DNA from: Uranotaenia lowii
Lineage: Eukaryota; Arthropoda; Insecta; Diptera; Culicidae
Direction: 5' to 3'
Assembly: GCF_029784155.1 (NCBI RefSeq)
Contig: NC_073692.1
Location: forward strand, 161,539,582 to 161,603,581
DNA length: 64,000 nucleotides
In this document: piece by piece, positions 43,803 to 55,887 of the stretch
Layout of the letters: each line of letters opens with the position of its first letter
Numbering within the stretch: the first letter of the stretch is position 1
Program-made: the position numbers and the translations under genes
The notes under the pieces: model-generated
What the model saw: only the letters and a program-made list of their open reading frames with translations
Databases searched by the model: none
What the model was told of the DNA's origin: nothing

Positions 43803-45997
43803 TCTATATATATAAAAATGAATGTTTGTCTGTCTGTCTGTTCCCTATAGACTCGGAAACTACTGAACCGATCATCGTCAAAATTGGCATCTGAGGGTTT
43901 TTGAGGCCGGGGATGGTTTCTGTAATAGTCAAAACTCCATCCGACTTAAGGGAAGGGGGGCTTCCATACTAAATTTGTAGTTTTTCGGAACAAATTAAAG
44001 TCATGACATACATTTTCTCGACATTTTTCTTCCTTTTGTGGTTTGTTTTTCGTCTCCAAGGTCGAGGCGTCGAGCCAACGTCGCAAAAGGATAGTAACGA
44101 TGGCATAGCATACTGATCAGTGGGAATATTTTGGCGCGTATTTCTCAACCAAGCATATTTTCAATGCAAGGGGTGGCGATATGAAGCCTTGATGTAATTT
44201 TTTTTTCTACTCAATTTCAAGCTCATTTGTACAGCACATGGTTATGAATGACGCCTAGATGAGACCCAGGTTGACATTTTGCCGATCGATTAAAACATAT
44301 ACCTACATTTTGTTTTGTCAAAACTGTAATTGAAAAGTCATGGCATCCATTTTGTGAGATTTTCTTTTATTTGAGGGGTTTGTTTTTCGTCTCTATGGTC
44401 AAGCAAATGTCGTCGTCGCAAGTGGATAGTAACTAAAGCATACTGTTCATTGATCGCTGGAAAAATTCAACAATCAGGCGCCGTTTTCTCAACCAAGTAC
44501 CTTTACTTCTTATGCACGTGGGGGCGATATGCAACCTTGATGTGTTTTTTTCTTGCTTAATTGCACGTGGTAATAAATGACGCCTAGATGTGACGCGGAT
44601 TGGTATTTTATCAATCGAATCAAAACCAATTGAAAGATTTGCAAAAATACTTCCATATTTAGTTCGTGTTAATGTAGGCAGCATTCGACTTTTCATTTAA
44701 GGAACATTAGAACATGTTCAAACGTTCAACTTTTTCTGTTAAAAAAAAATAAAAATTATGTTTTCTTCTAGAAATTGTTACTTCAGCCAAAAAACACAAC
44801 TGAAACGAATTTAGAAATGAAAATGGGAGCTTTTTATGTTAAATAATTCTGAAAAAAACCATCGTACTTTTTGCTTACATACCAATTCAAGTACGTACTT
44901 AACATGAAAAGTGTTTTTTTGTTACATGGCTGCATAAAAGAGACTTTTTATCCGCTTCGTTTTTGAAAAGCGAGACTTTAGAACTGATATTCAACTGGAA
45001 GCAAAATTTTTACGAAAATTTTTTAGTATACCGTTAAAGTGGTCAAAACAATATTTCCTCCTGTAAACTTACACGGTGGGACAAGGGTAAACGTCGAAAT
45101 TTTAAGAAATTCATCTTCAAAATTATTCAATATGTTGGAAAGATCAGAAAGGGTATTCCGAATGTTGAAACTGAAGCGAATATTGAAAATTCTTAAATGA
45201 AGGTCATTCCCTTTGAACAGCATTCGTTAAAAGTGGAGTAACAAACATAAATTTATTCTGCAGGAATACTGCAGATATATCAGTGAAACTTGATAGAACA
45301 TAAAACAGGAATTCGTATTAAAACCATTTTAAGCCATTACTCTGACGCATCTGTAAATAAGCATTGCATTGACACTTGCCCCAATATACGGGACAAAAGT
45401 AAATTAAGAAATTTGTTTTTGCCAACATTTTTGCATATTTGACTTTTAAAGAGAAAATAAAAAAAACGCTGAGAACTTATTAAGTGATGCAACTGATATT
45501 TTTTTAAATATTCATATTTTTGCCGCAGTAAATTTATTTAAAAAATAAAGAAATTTGCACTGTATCTAATACATAACTAATTTAATATATTTTTCATTAC
45601 CATGATAAGTGCTGCTTGGGTCTCAAGCCGGTTAAATTTGCCTACCATCTTCAAGCAGTGGGGGACAAAATTGGAAAAGATGGGAGAGCTCCCATGGAAA
45701 TTTAAGATAAAGAGCTTTTCAAAGAAGGGACCATATTTAAAAAGGTTTTTTTTGGGTACAGAGTACAAATTTTAAATCTTGAAAAACGAGTTTAGAGATC
45801 AAGTTTCAGTAAATAATATATACCATCTTTGAATTGCAATTCAGAACTACAACTGCAGCTGTCATTTCAAAGTTGTTGGTTCTGAAGTATGATGAGGTTT
45901 GATTTAAAAAAATGCTCTCTAAAATCTAAATTTTAATAAGTTTTTACAAATTACATTTATTTCCGGAAGGTGTAGCAAAGCACAACGGGTCAGCTAG
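43803..45997 (+). mobile_element. Non-autonomous Helitron-like element
   Basis: The 5' end is TCTATATATATAAAAATG preceded by A, and the 3' end is GGGTCAGCTAG followed by T, the A|T insertion and TC...CTAG ends typical of Helitrons. The head after GAATGTTTGTCTGTCTGT matches the style of insect Helitron repeats. A 337 bp internal duplication is present. No Rep/helicase coding was found, so it needs an autonomous partner. A second element with the same ends, inverted, is at 61862-63346. The subterminal 3' hairpin is weak. Confidence 0.75.
44000..44690 (+). repeat. Tandem duplication (337 bp period) inside Helitron-like element
   Basis: Units start near 44000 and 44337 with GTCATG-CAT-CATTTT. 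They share GGTTTGTTTTTCGTCTC, TTTCTCAACCAAG and AATGACGCCTAGATG. The units are clearly diverged, so the duplication is old or inherited by the family. Confidence 0.8.
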
Positions 45998-46398
45998 TCT
46001 AAAATAAATACCAAGCACAAAACTGCAGGCTGCCTGACCAGTTCACCGACTAGCAAATAGCTCTCGATAAAGGAGGAATTTCTAAAATTGAAATACACCA
46101 CACCCTCGGAACCACAGATATAAAAATACAAACCAGGATAATATTTATTTAGGTTCCACCGAAACCTTGACGCCATTGACCCAAAAGAAAACCATCTTTC
46201 CACCCATAACTCTAGTCGGAAATCCCCAAATAAAACACTTACCCAGCGTAAATTCACCCAGTTCAGTCAGCCCAGAGCCCTCGAGCGGCATTCATGGTTC
46301 CTTCTTCACCAGGGGTCGGCAATATGCCTAATGCTTGAAAAAATAACTAAAGATCCTTCTTGCTTGAACCTTTATTGAAATTTCTTGAAAATGTCCGT
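45998..46398. other. Unassigned, single-copy-looking DNA
   Basis: A moderately GC-rich 400 bp without repeat ends. No gene was recognised. Confidence 0.3.
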
Positions 46399-46406
46399 GT
46401 CCATAT

Positions 46407-46729
46407 CAAGATTGCCGAAAAAAAATTCTGTGTTTTTGAGAAAAATAATTCTGACTATCTGTGATTTTACCTGTGATTTTCTGTGATGCTATTTCCTTGA
46501 ATTTCATAGAAAATTCATGATGAATTGGGTCTTTTTTACAATTTAGTTGGGCAAAATCAATTACCATTACCAATCTTATCATACTTTTCTAATTAAAAGT
46601 AAGAAATCAAAATTTGATGCCCGGAAAAAATATTATTTCGGAAATCCATTAAAAATGTAAAAATTCTGTGAAATCTGTTAAATTTTCAAAATTCTGTTTT
46701 CTAATTTTTCTGTGATTTCGGCAATCTTG
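46407..46729. mobile_element. 8-bp-TSD MITE, CAAGATTGCCGAAA ends
   Basis: A perfect 8 bp duplication GTCCATAT (46399-46406 and 46730-46737) flanks the element. Its ends are CAAGATTGCCGAAA and, inverted, CAAGATTGCCGAAA (14 of 14). The interior is rich in TTCTGTGATTT motifs. At 323 bp and non-coding, with an 8 bp TSD, it fits a hAT-derived MITE. Its ends differ from those of the family at 11897. Confidence 0.92.
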
Positions 46730-46737
46730 GTCCATAT

Positions 46738-47387
46738 TTCTGTACTTTAAAAAAAATCATAATTCTTCGCGGTTTTGTTTTCAGATAAATGATCATATGA
46801 GGTCCTCAGAGCCAAAGGGGTATAAGTGACAAAATGGTCGATTTTGAGTTAATGGTGCCAAACGATTTTTCATGTTGCAAACTATATTTGGTGATTTTTT
46901 TAATTTTTTTGAATTTAATATGCATACTTTCACGATCGAAAGCAAAATACAATTTTTTTTTTGATGGTAGAACGACTATTATCGAAACAAAAAAAGAGTC
47001 CGTTTGGCTAGATGCAGTTACCCCAAATACCCAAAAATCTCGTTGAATAGGTCAAACACAGAAGCTGAAGAGGCGCTGGTTGCCGACCTCTGTTCTATAC
47101 AGAACTCAGCCAAAATCAAAGGTCACAAGCGGAAAAAGGTTCGTCTCTTGTTGCATGCACAACACACCGACCGGACCCACTCGGAACGGAACGGAACGGA
47201 ATAGAATGGATCCGGATCCGGGTCCGGGATTTAGGATGGGAAATAAAACTTAAAAACGTAGCACGGCGCTGCTGCTGCTTTGTGCCCAAACAAAATAAAA
47301 GCTCCCTGGGAGACGAAACGGACAGGCATCTTCCACTGTTTTTCACTTTTTACTTTTTTTTTTCTTCCTCTCGACACCATCACAGAA
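46738..47387. other. Unassigned DNA with GC-richer right half
   Basis: From about 47040 the GC content rises and unusual low-complexity strings occur (GGAACGGAACGG, GGATCCGGATCCGGGTCC). The right end is a strong polypyrimidine run ending in CACAG at 47386, a plausible splice acceptor for the next feature. Confidence 0.35.
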
Positions 47388-47640
47388 AATGAACAGACCT
47401 GAAGGCGGGATTCCCCAGGACGACGAAACCTGGCCAAGCCAGGCCACGGTGTACCCGAAGAGAAATTTACAGCTTGGCAGCAGCACAAATTTGCCGCCTC
47501 ACGGATACTGGGAGAATGGCGGATGGGGGAACGTGTTTGCTTTTCAAGTTTACTCTTGCCAAACTAACGTGTTGGTCTTTTCGTTTTTTTTTTTAGCTGT
47601 TATGGATTTACTTAACTTAACTCCAGTTCAAAAACGGTAA
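47388..47640 (+). CDS. Candidate host exon (unknown protein)
   Basis: A pyrimidine-rich tract ending ACACCATCACAG directly precedes AAAATGAACAG, so the site resembles a 3' splice junction followed by an ATG in a good context. The frame from 47389 starts MNRPEGGIPQDDETWPS and keeps protein-like, balanced composition for about 48 codons, to around GGWGN. It then becomes hydrophobic and F-rich, suggesting the exon, if real, ends near 47530-47540. No strong GTAAGT-type donor is visible there. I do not recognise the protein. It could equally be chance in a GC-rich island. Confidence 0.25.
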
Positions 47641-48521
47641 AAGAGACAATCATTACAGAGGATTGTTTTTTGCTCCTTGTACTTTTTATTTTTTTCTGCC
47701 CTCGATTTGCTACCAAGAGAGCATTACTAAGGGAATTTCGTTTACAACATGAGAAACGAAAGATTTATCGCTTCACTTACGATGAGCTGCAAACCGGTAA
47801 ATGTTTTCTAAAATATTTACTAGCGTTAGGGCTAAGTAAAATGGCAATGAAAAGCTCATGTAAGAATAAATCAATAAAAACATTAATTCAAGTTTCTATG
47901 ATCATTTCAAAATTTTTACCTAACAATTTATTAAAGTTTTCGCGGATTTTCATAAACGAAAATTTTGATGCTTCGCTTAGCTTAGTTTGTAAGCTTAACA
48001 TGTTTGACTATTCATATTTACCTTAAATCATTGGACCAGAAATGCTTCACTTACAATATGGGTTTGCAAACATTAAAATTCTTCGACTATTTGAAGAAAA
48101 AAAATACATATTAAGTACATTTCGTGCTCCATGATTGCTCGCGTGGCTAAGTAGAATGAGATCCACATCGCCATTGGTTGCTACTCCGTGATTGAACGAG
48201 GCCAACAATTCTCTGCAAGGGCTTAAATAATGCAGCTTGGGTTTAGCAATTCATTCTCAATGCACAAAACTCTTGCTCTCTTAATAAATATCAATAAAGA
48301 CGCCGGCCAGGTTCTAGTAGTCCATAAGGGATGAAAGAACGATTGTTACTTTTTAGGATCAACCATAAACATGTTATTCTTGATTTCTTCAAAACCTTGT
48401 TTTGAAAACTCTGAAACAATGATAAGCCAGTATGACCAGTTATAGGAACCGTTTATACATCTGCGTATCTATATTCAAGTATCTCAAGAAGGGTTGTGGA
48501 AGTAAAGAAGAGGTTTTAGAT
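47641..48521. other. AT-rich DNA, no gene
   Basis: Short frames only (for example 47670-48026), without recognisable domains. Confidence 0.35.
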
Positions 48522-48542
48522 CAGAAGTCATTTTAGGAAAAC

Positions 48543-51542
48543 GTTTGTTGTTGGTAGTTAAGAGAGGAAGAGGGGAAGTGCCGATATTGTGGTGAATAAT
48601 TTTTGCTAGTTTGAGAATGGTGAAATTGTGCTGAGGGCCGAGGAGCAGCGGTTATTTCTCCTTTGAGAGAAATTATAGGCGTGAAGAGAATGGCTTGGAA
48701 ATGCGAAAATGAATTACGCAAATACGGTTGCGTTCAGCCGTATTCAATATGAAAACAGGTGTAAAACAAGACCGAACATGTCTTTTTGTTTATTATGGCC
48801 ATCGCATATTTGTTGGCGCAGCCTGCTTTGATTTCCCAGTAAGTAAGCCGGGATGATATTTGAAAGAAGCAGGGTTGCTAGAGTACTGGTAGAAGCTGCA
48901 TCAAAATACAGATGAGTATATTCTTATTTATTCTTTTAATTTCTCCTAAATACTTCCACTTTATGCTTTATTAAATATGCAGGTTGAATCATAGTTTTTT
49001 ATTATTTAATATTTATGTCATAATTTTTATATCTATCCTCAGCAACAGTGTGTAACATTCTTATTAGGCCGACAAACAAAAACATTGTATCATAGTTAAC
49101 TTCCATTGTTAGTTTTTGTACTTTTTCCAGCATCATTTTAAAATTGACGTTTATAGATTTGATGTCCAAACCGATGAGTCATAAGGCCAGAGTTGAGGTA
49201 GACGAATTATAATTCGAAATGATGCCAAATGGAAGACCAAGCGATTTCAAATCAGCACCAAAGCAATCATTATTTTTTCTAATAATTAAACTTGAACCCT
49301 TTGAGATATTTTTTTTTTATTTTCTATTTTATTTTTTTATTTTATTTTTTCAGCATCCTCAGTTGTGTTAAATTATTTGTGTACCGAAATTATATGTTTC
49401 GTAATTTGAATTTTCACAGGTTATTCTTTAACTATAATATTTTAATATTGGACCTCGCAAGCGTATCAGATTATAAATACTTTTTATTCACCTTTTTTTT
49501 TCTAGCATGGACATACAGACAGCTGCGACATGTAGCTGTCAAAATAATTTACTGTCTTTTTCAGATAATTTTCTGCAATGTTGATTCCGGATATTTATTT
49601 TTAGATATTTACTGCCTGAAGGATTTTTTTTTTTACTATTGGATCGTGTTTTTCATTTATAACATTGCAGGTATTTATTTCAATCCGGAAACACGGAAAG
49701 TAATCTGACTGAGTATTTTGATAATCTTGAATAAATATTTGTATTGAAATTTTTTTTTATACAAGTTTATTGTTTTAATTATTGTTTTATTATTGTTTAA
49801 TTGTTTTTACTCAAGTTTTCAGGTTCTCATTGCCAAAGGGACATATTTAAATAAAAAATCATTTTTTTAGGTAATAACGCTTTCACTGGTTCCTTGTACT
49901 TAGCACAGGCGTTTGGAGTTCACCAAGACAATAAATTACATTCATTTGATTATTAGATTCATTATGACAAAAATAATTTATCGAAATATTAACAGATGAA
50001 AACACTTATTTTCTTTGGATTCTGTTTTTATTATATTTGATTATCTTATATTACTTACTGCTGTATTATATTATATTTCGGGATTTGGAGCACTTATAAG
50101 TTATTAATAAATGATTTATAATAATTTATAATGATTTATAATAAAGTTTATAATAAATCATAATCCCTCCAATTTTTCAGCCTGGTTTAACGCAAACCTT
50201 AAATTAATAAGTACTATTTTTAAATATTACCGCTAATTTATTTTGAAAACTTTTTCTTAATTTTAGCAGTTTTACTTTTGAACAATTAATTTCTTTAATG
50301 TACACAATAATGCTTACAGCAATTTATACAATTGTTTTTAGTTTCAGTCCACATTCATTCAACGGGCATTTAAGACTTTTTTCAGATGATGTTTGTTCAA
50401 TGGTACACTTGTTTAATTATATTTTTACTTTTATAACTTCGATTGTCTGCACATTTTTTATTTCATTGTTAAATCCATTAACGATCGTTCTATGTTCATG
50501 TTCATTATTAAGATTTCTTAGATATTAAAATAAATTCAAATAGATTATCGTTTTTATAAATATTCTACCATATAAATAAATAATACTAGTTTAACCAAGG
50601 TATAACAGTAACCATTATTCACATAAATTCATAAACATGTTCATTCAACTGATATTTAGCACCCACTGGATATTTTCATAAAATAATGTTATGAATTCGA
50701 TCAGACCGAACTGAACGCCATTAGCATCTTTTTTAACTTTTGAGCTTATATTTTCATCTAAAGACAAAATCTTTGATGTTTATCCATCAGAGTAGATAGT
50801 TTATAATCCATAGAATTTAATGTTTAGTTATTTCTTATTTGAAACGGGATGGAATTTATTGAAATCAATAATATTCTTCCTTTCGATCTACAATAAAAAT
50901 GAAAAGAGATTCAATTTCAGTCGTTTCTAAATTTTCTCATGGCGGTCAGTTCGGTTCGGTCGAAAGCCGGCCATCTACATATATAATTTTTTTTTCATCG
51001 TACTAAATTATATTATTTTAATTCAACGTGATTCATAAATGTAAAACTATGCACATTATATTCATATTATATTTTATTGTATTATATATCTATTGTATTT
51101 TATTAATATCTAGGGTAGGGGCATCTGGGTATCCTCGTTTTACAAAAAGAGCGGGTTACCGTGTATGCTAGTACCGTATTGAATACTGGACGTTCCTCAA
51201 TTTATGTCAAGGGAATTTGGCATAGTTGAGAAAAATAAAGTATTTGATTACTTTTTGTAAAATAAGGACGCACTCTTTTTTCGGAAGCCTTGGCGGCGGG
51301 ATTATAGTTTGCATGCTATCTTGGTTAGTCAACAACATGGTTATAGTTTCTCGAGACTTTTCCCCTTTTAACCCTGGATACCGTAAGTGTCTCTGCTTAC
51401 GATTCCATTCCCATAGAAGTCTCATTGAGTGGTTATGATTGTGTTGCTTGGTAGCTAAGATGGTCGTGTGGGTTATTTTTTTTGCCACAACCGCGGCGCT
51501 GCCGTAAACCCAAGGTGGATTCAATACATACATACATACATA
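48543..51542 (+). mobile_element. 3.0 kb insertion between 21 bp direct repeats, (CATA)n tail
   Basis: CAGAAGTCATTTTAGGAAAA plus C occurs at 48522-48542 and again at 51543-51563, with no similarity beyond these borders. The right end of the block is a run of about five CATA units directly against the repeat. This is the layout of a LINE-type retroinsertion in plus orientation. The interior has moderately GC-rich ends (48543-48900, 51190-51520) and a very AT-rich centre. The longest frame (49292-49708, 138 codons) is F/I/Y-rich and probably incidental. No RT, endonuclease or gag was seen. Candidate non-autonomous retroelement or nested composite; a segmental origin cannot be excluded. Confidence 0.6.
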
Positions 51543-51563
51543 CAGAAGTCATTTTAGGAAAAC

Positions 51564-51849
51564 AGTGCGATCTTCGATTTACCTACATCTCCTATGCTTC
51601 TAGACATCATTAACCTTTCGTTTCATAAAGTAACAAATAAGCAACAATATATGTATGGAAAAATTGAAAATTTTATTTTTTGAAAAAAAATTTCTTGATG
51701 AACACATGAATTCCAACTATTTAAAATATTTTTTTGGAAAAAAATAAAAACATCGAGCGTCTATTCTACAGGTAAGGGACAGCTCAAACAGCATCTTTTT
51801 CGCAATGAGTATTTAGTTGAATATATGAAATGCGGTTATCGCCAGCTTA
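51564..51849. other. Unassigned DNA
   Basis: It lies between the 3 kb block and the RTE relic. Nothing recognisable was seen. Confidence 0.3.
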
Positions 51850-54310
51850 GTCCAAGATGGCAGCTCCATCGCGGGATAGGGACCTTAGGCTAACAACCTA
51901 ATGCTTCCGATTCATTAAATTGTTACGGAATCCGTTAGAAATGACCGACCTGGAACTTTGGCAACGGCTTTTAGCATGAAATCACGGACACGAATTGGAA
52001 CTTGGAACGTTTTAACCCTTTCTCAATAAGGCAAGCTGGTTCAACTTGCTGGAGGAGCTAGCCGCCTCAATCTTGAAATTTTGGGACTGAGTGAAGTCCG
52101 TTGGCTTAACGCTGGAGAATACAAGACACAATTCGGGCAAGTACTGGTTTATTCTGGCATGCGAGGAGAACACGCTACTCGGAAACGAGGAGTTGATTAT
52201 TTATTAAGCCCGCAGGTCCACGCGGCTTTCATTTGATGGGAATCGATAAACGAAAGAATAATCGTAGCCAGATTTAGAACACGGGTTAGAAACCTTACAA
52301 TGGTCCAGTGTTTTACAGTTAATTGAACAGCGTGGTTGAGAAAATTTCGAAGGGTGACATCCAAATCCACTTAGGCGGCTTCAACGCAAAGATTGGCTCC
52401 GATGATCAGGACTTTGAGCGCATCATGGGGCGCCATGGTCTAGAACAGATGAGCGAAAACGGAGAGCTGTTTGTAGAATTCGGTGACAACAACAACATAG
52501 TGATCGGTGGATCGCGCTTCCCCCATCTACCAGCACATAAAATCATCTATATATCCCGAGATGGCCGAGCAGAAAATCAAATTGATCACATCTGCATCAG
52601 CCGAAAATGGAGAAAGAGCCTTCTTGATGTCCACAAAAAGCGAAGCGTAAACCTACCATCGGACCATCACCTCGTCCTTGGTGGTATACGACTGAGAGTC
52701 GCGCGTTACCAGCGGCGAGAGAAGAAAGTCGGATGTCGATACGACGCCCACCGGTAGGAAAATCCAGAGGTTAAAAGGGCATACGTTGAACAGCTTGAAT
52801 TGCGAACAGACGGAACAGTCGAAGAACAGTGGTTTGGAATCAAGAATGCCTTTATCACGACGAGCCATGATACTCTTGGAAAAGTCTGTGGAAGAAGAAG
52901 TGAATGGATGTCGGATAAAACCTGGACGATGATCGATGATCGTAGAAAGGCGAAAGTCGGAATAGAGCAGGCATGTAACGGGTCAGCCAAAGAATCTGCC
53001 CGCTTACGATATGCGGAGCTGGAAAAGGCAGTTAAACGAACTTGTAGACGAGACAAGAGAGCCTGGACAAACTCCCTAGCCGAAGAGGGAGAAAGAGCCG
53101 CCGCCATTAGAGATATTCGATTACTTCATGACATTTCTCGCCGCCATAGTGGTGCAAGGACTAATGCAAGAATGCCGCTGAAAGACTGAGCAGGTCAGCT
53201 GTTGACAGATCGAACAGATCAACCCAAGCGTTGGACCGAGCATTTTGAAGACCTCTTCCGAGTCACGAAAAGCGATGGCCAACAGAACCCGCAGCTCGAT
53301 GCGCCAACAAAGAAGCGGCATTAAAAGACATGAAGTCCAACAAAGCGCCTGGAATCGATTGTATTCTTGCTGAGATGCTTAAAGCCGACTCTGTCTTGTT
53401 GGCACGAATGTTGCATCGCCTTTTCGCTGACATTTGGGATACAGCAACATTTCCGGCCGACTGGATGCAGGGTATCCCCGTAAAGGTCCCAAAAAAAGGA
53501 GACCTGACCGAGTGCGGTAACTGGCGTGGCATAACTTTGATCTGTACAACTCTCAAAGTACTCTGCAAAGTAATCCTGTACAGGATCCAGGAGAAAATCG
53601 ACGCTACACTCCGGATGATCATGTGTGGACCACATCACAACGCTTCTAATCCTAGTGGAATAAATAAACGAATTCCAGGACTCTCTTCTGCTGGTGTTCG
53701 TTGATTTTGACAAACTAAACCACGAAAACATCTTGGCGGCTCTTAGGCGACGAGGAGTTCCAGAGAAACTAATCCATCTCTTCGAAGCACAAAACGAGGC
53801 ATTTTCGTGTAAGGTCCTGCACGATGGTGTCTTGTCTGATTTGATCCCGGTAACTACTGGAATGAGACAAGGATGAATCTTATCACTGCTACTCTTTCTC
53901 ATTGTAATAGGTGAGATTCTGACTGGATCGATTGACTGATACCAAACCGAGGATTGCCGTAGAATCCTTCAACAATGGAGCAGCTTAACGACCTTGACCT
54001 TGGCAGACGATATTGTTTTGCTCGCTCAAAGACAACAAGACATGCAGAGCAAACTCGACGAACTCACCGAAAGCTACAAGGCAGCAGGTCTCAAAATCAA
54101 TGTCGGAAAGACCAAGTCTATGGAAATCAACACGATCCAATTTCGTGGTTGCTGGGCAACAGGCTGAGAAAGTGGACTACTTCCAGTATCTTGGTAGCCA
54201 GATATCGCCTGATGGTGGTACCCGGAAAGCTATCGAAACCTGTATCAGAAAAGCTCGATTTGCATTTGCTAGTCTCCGAAACATCTGGCGCTCACGGCAG
54301 ATCTCTCTGA
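51850..54310 (+). pseudogene. RTE-superfamily LINE, copy 2 (endonuclease to RT), degenerate
   Basis: Probable 5' UTR from about 51850, then RIGTWNVLTLSQ (51989) opening an AP-like endonuclease. It continues with LEILGLSEVRW, LGGFNAKIGSDDQDFERIMG (52364) and NQIDHICISRKW to LPSDHHLVLGG. Linker and RT follow: RTDGTVEEQWFGIK (52803), KSNKAPGIDCILAEML, VPKKGDLTECGNWRG, LVFVDFDKLNHENIL (motif A), TTGMRQG, LADDIVLLAQ and QYLGSQISPDGGTRKAIET. Similarity ends near 54310, so the C-terminal domain and tail are missing. Stops and frameshifts are frequent, so it is older than copy 1. From 52803 onward it is inverted relative to copy 1 about 10 kb away. Confidence 0.88.
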
Positions 54311-54985
54311 CATTCCGTAAAGTAATCAGAGACGACAACACTGTTAACGAATCTGAAAAGAATCTCTCTTCCTCTTACTTTTCAACTTATCATCTTCAGA
54401 GGATTAATCATATTTGATGCAGAATTTCTTCTAATGTTTGCGTGGTTAATAAAAGTCATTTCACTATGGAGTATGTATAGCTCCCGTTTTCATATTTTTT
54501 TTACAATGGGAACAGGAAGATAACTTGAAATTACGTTTGATAATTGTCCTCGATGACGACGATTTGAACAGTTGTGTTAAAGCTTAAATTGAGAAATAGA
54601 AACATTGAATCCAACAGACGAAAGCCACTTTTGAGGTCTTTCTGCAGCATTTTGATTTTTTTCCTCAAACTCATCTTTTGTTTCCCGTTTGCTATTATTA
54701 ATGTATCGTCCGCATAAACGACGATTTGAATGTTTTCAGGAATGGAAAATCTTTAAACAATGGATTGATAGCAATTAAGAAAAAGGCTACGGTTTTAACG
54801 GATCCATAAGGAATTCCTCGGGCAGTTCTTTAAGTTGACAAAGAGTATGACCCTATCTGCACTTTGAATGAACGATTTAATAAGAAATTTAAAATATTTT
54901 TAAAAAATTCGAAATAAAATTTGGTTTCTGTTTGGGTTTTAACTACAGTAGTTCTATTAACAATATCATAAGCTTGAGAGATGTC

Positions 54986-55302
54986 TGTAAATTCTTAGTT
55001 TTATATTTTTCCACAATTTGAACTGTTCTAATACCTTTGAAATTGAAGTGCTCACATTATGTTCAGTTATGCTTTGATCTAGATTTGAATTACTCTGAAT
55101 GTCAATGTTAAACCAAAAAGAAACAGAGAGCAAAGAAGTTAGACTCTCTTCCGTTCCAACCATACGGACATAATTAAAAGTTTCCTAAACATCGTGGTTT
55201 AAATAAAATAGTTGAGTTTTTGTTACAATACAATTCGGTTTTTGATTAAAACAAGTGGTCGGAGTTTCCGGAAAGGCACAACTTCCACAACTAAACGTAT
55301 CA
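54986..55302 (+). repeat. 5' LTR of the BEL/Pao element
   Basis: 317 bp, starts TG and ends CA. It aligns throughout with the 3' LTR apart from a few substitutions and small indels (for example the 3' LTR has an extra TTTTAATAAG-like insert near its end). Confidence 0.92.
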
Positions 55303-55307
55303 TAATT

Positions 55308-55324
55308 TGGTGCCATGGCCAGGA
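55308..55324 (+). promoter_or_regulatory. Candidate primer-binding site
   Basis: TGGTGCCATGGCCAGGA starts 5 nt after the 5' LTR. It resembles the complement of a tRNA-Gly 3' end as I remember it, with about three mismatches. The tRNA assignment is tentative. Confidence 0.45.
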
Positions 55325-55887
55325 TTGGTCCCCAAAAACCGACGACAAAACTCAGGATCCATAACCACACTTGGACCATCGGAACAATTCCCCAGGTTTT
55401 TTTTTATAATTTTCAAGGCCTGTTTTATTACGGGTACATGTGAGTACCATTCCAACAAATTCCCGACATTTTTGCAGTGCTTCCTGTGTTTCCTTAATTA
55501 CTTTCCCAAAAAAACAGACATCGGAGAAGGTCGATATAGGATCAATCTAGGACTACCACGTGTCTCCAATACCAAATGGTTATCCCGATTTGGATAAATT
55601 TCCTGCTTTCTACGGTACCCCGGGGTATGAAAAAATTGGCTTTCCATCAGGCTGTGGACGGACAACAATTTTGGCGGGTTTTCCAATAATCCTAACCTCT
55701 TTCTCAAACTCAACAATTTTCCATGATATTTATCACATTCCTGGTTCCTGGCTCCGGATTATTATAAAAATACAAGGCCTGTTTTTGGTCAGACACAGGT
55801 GAGTGTCTGTCCAATAATTTACACCGTTAGCAAAAGGTGCATCCTGGTTTCCCATACCATTTTAGTGTTTGTTCATCACGAGTCGAC

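Noticed and set aside
49292..49708. 138-codon frame as a possible membrane protein
   Set aside because: F/I/Y richness follows from T-rich DNA; it lacks charged loops and any recognisable pattern and lies in the AT-rich centre of the 3 kb block.
53321..53902. 193-codon minus-strand frame
   Set aside because: It is antisense to RTE copy 2 and has no independent support.
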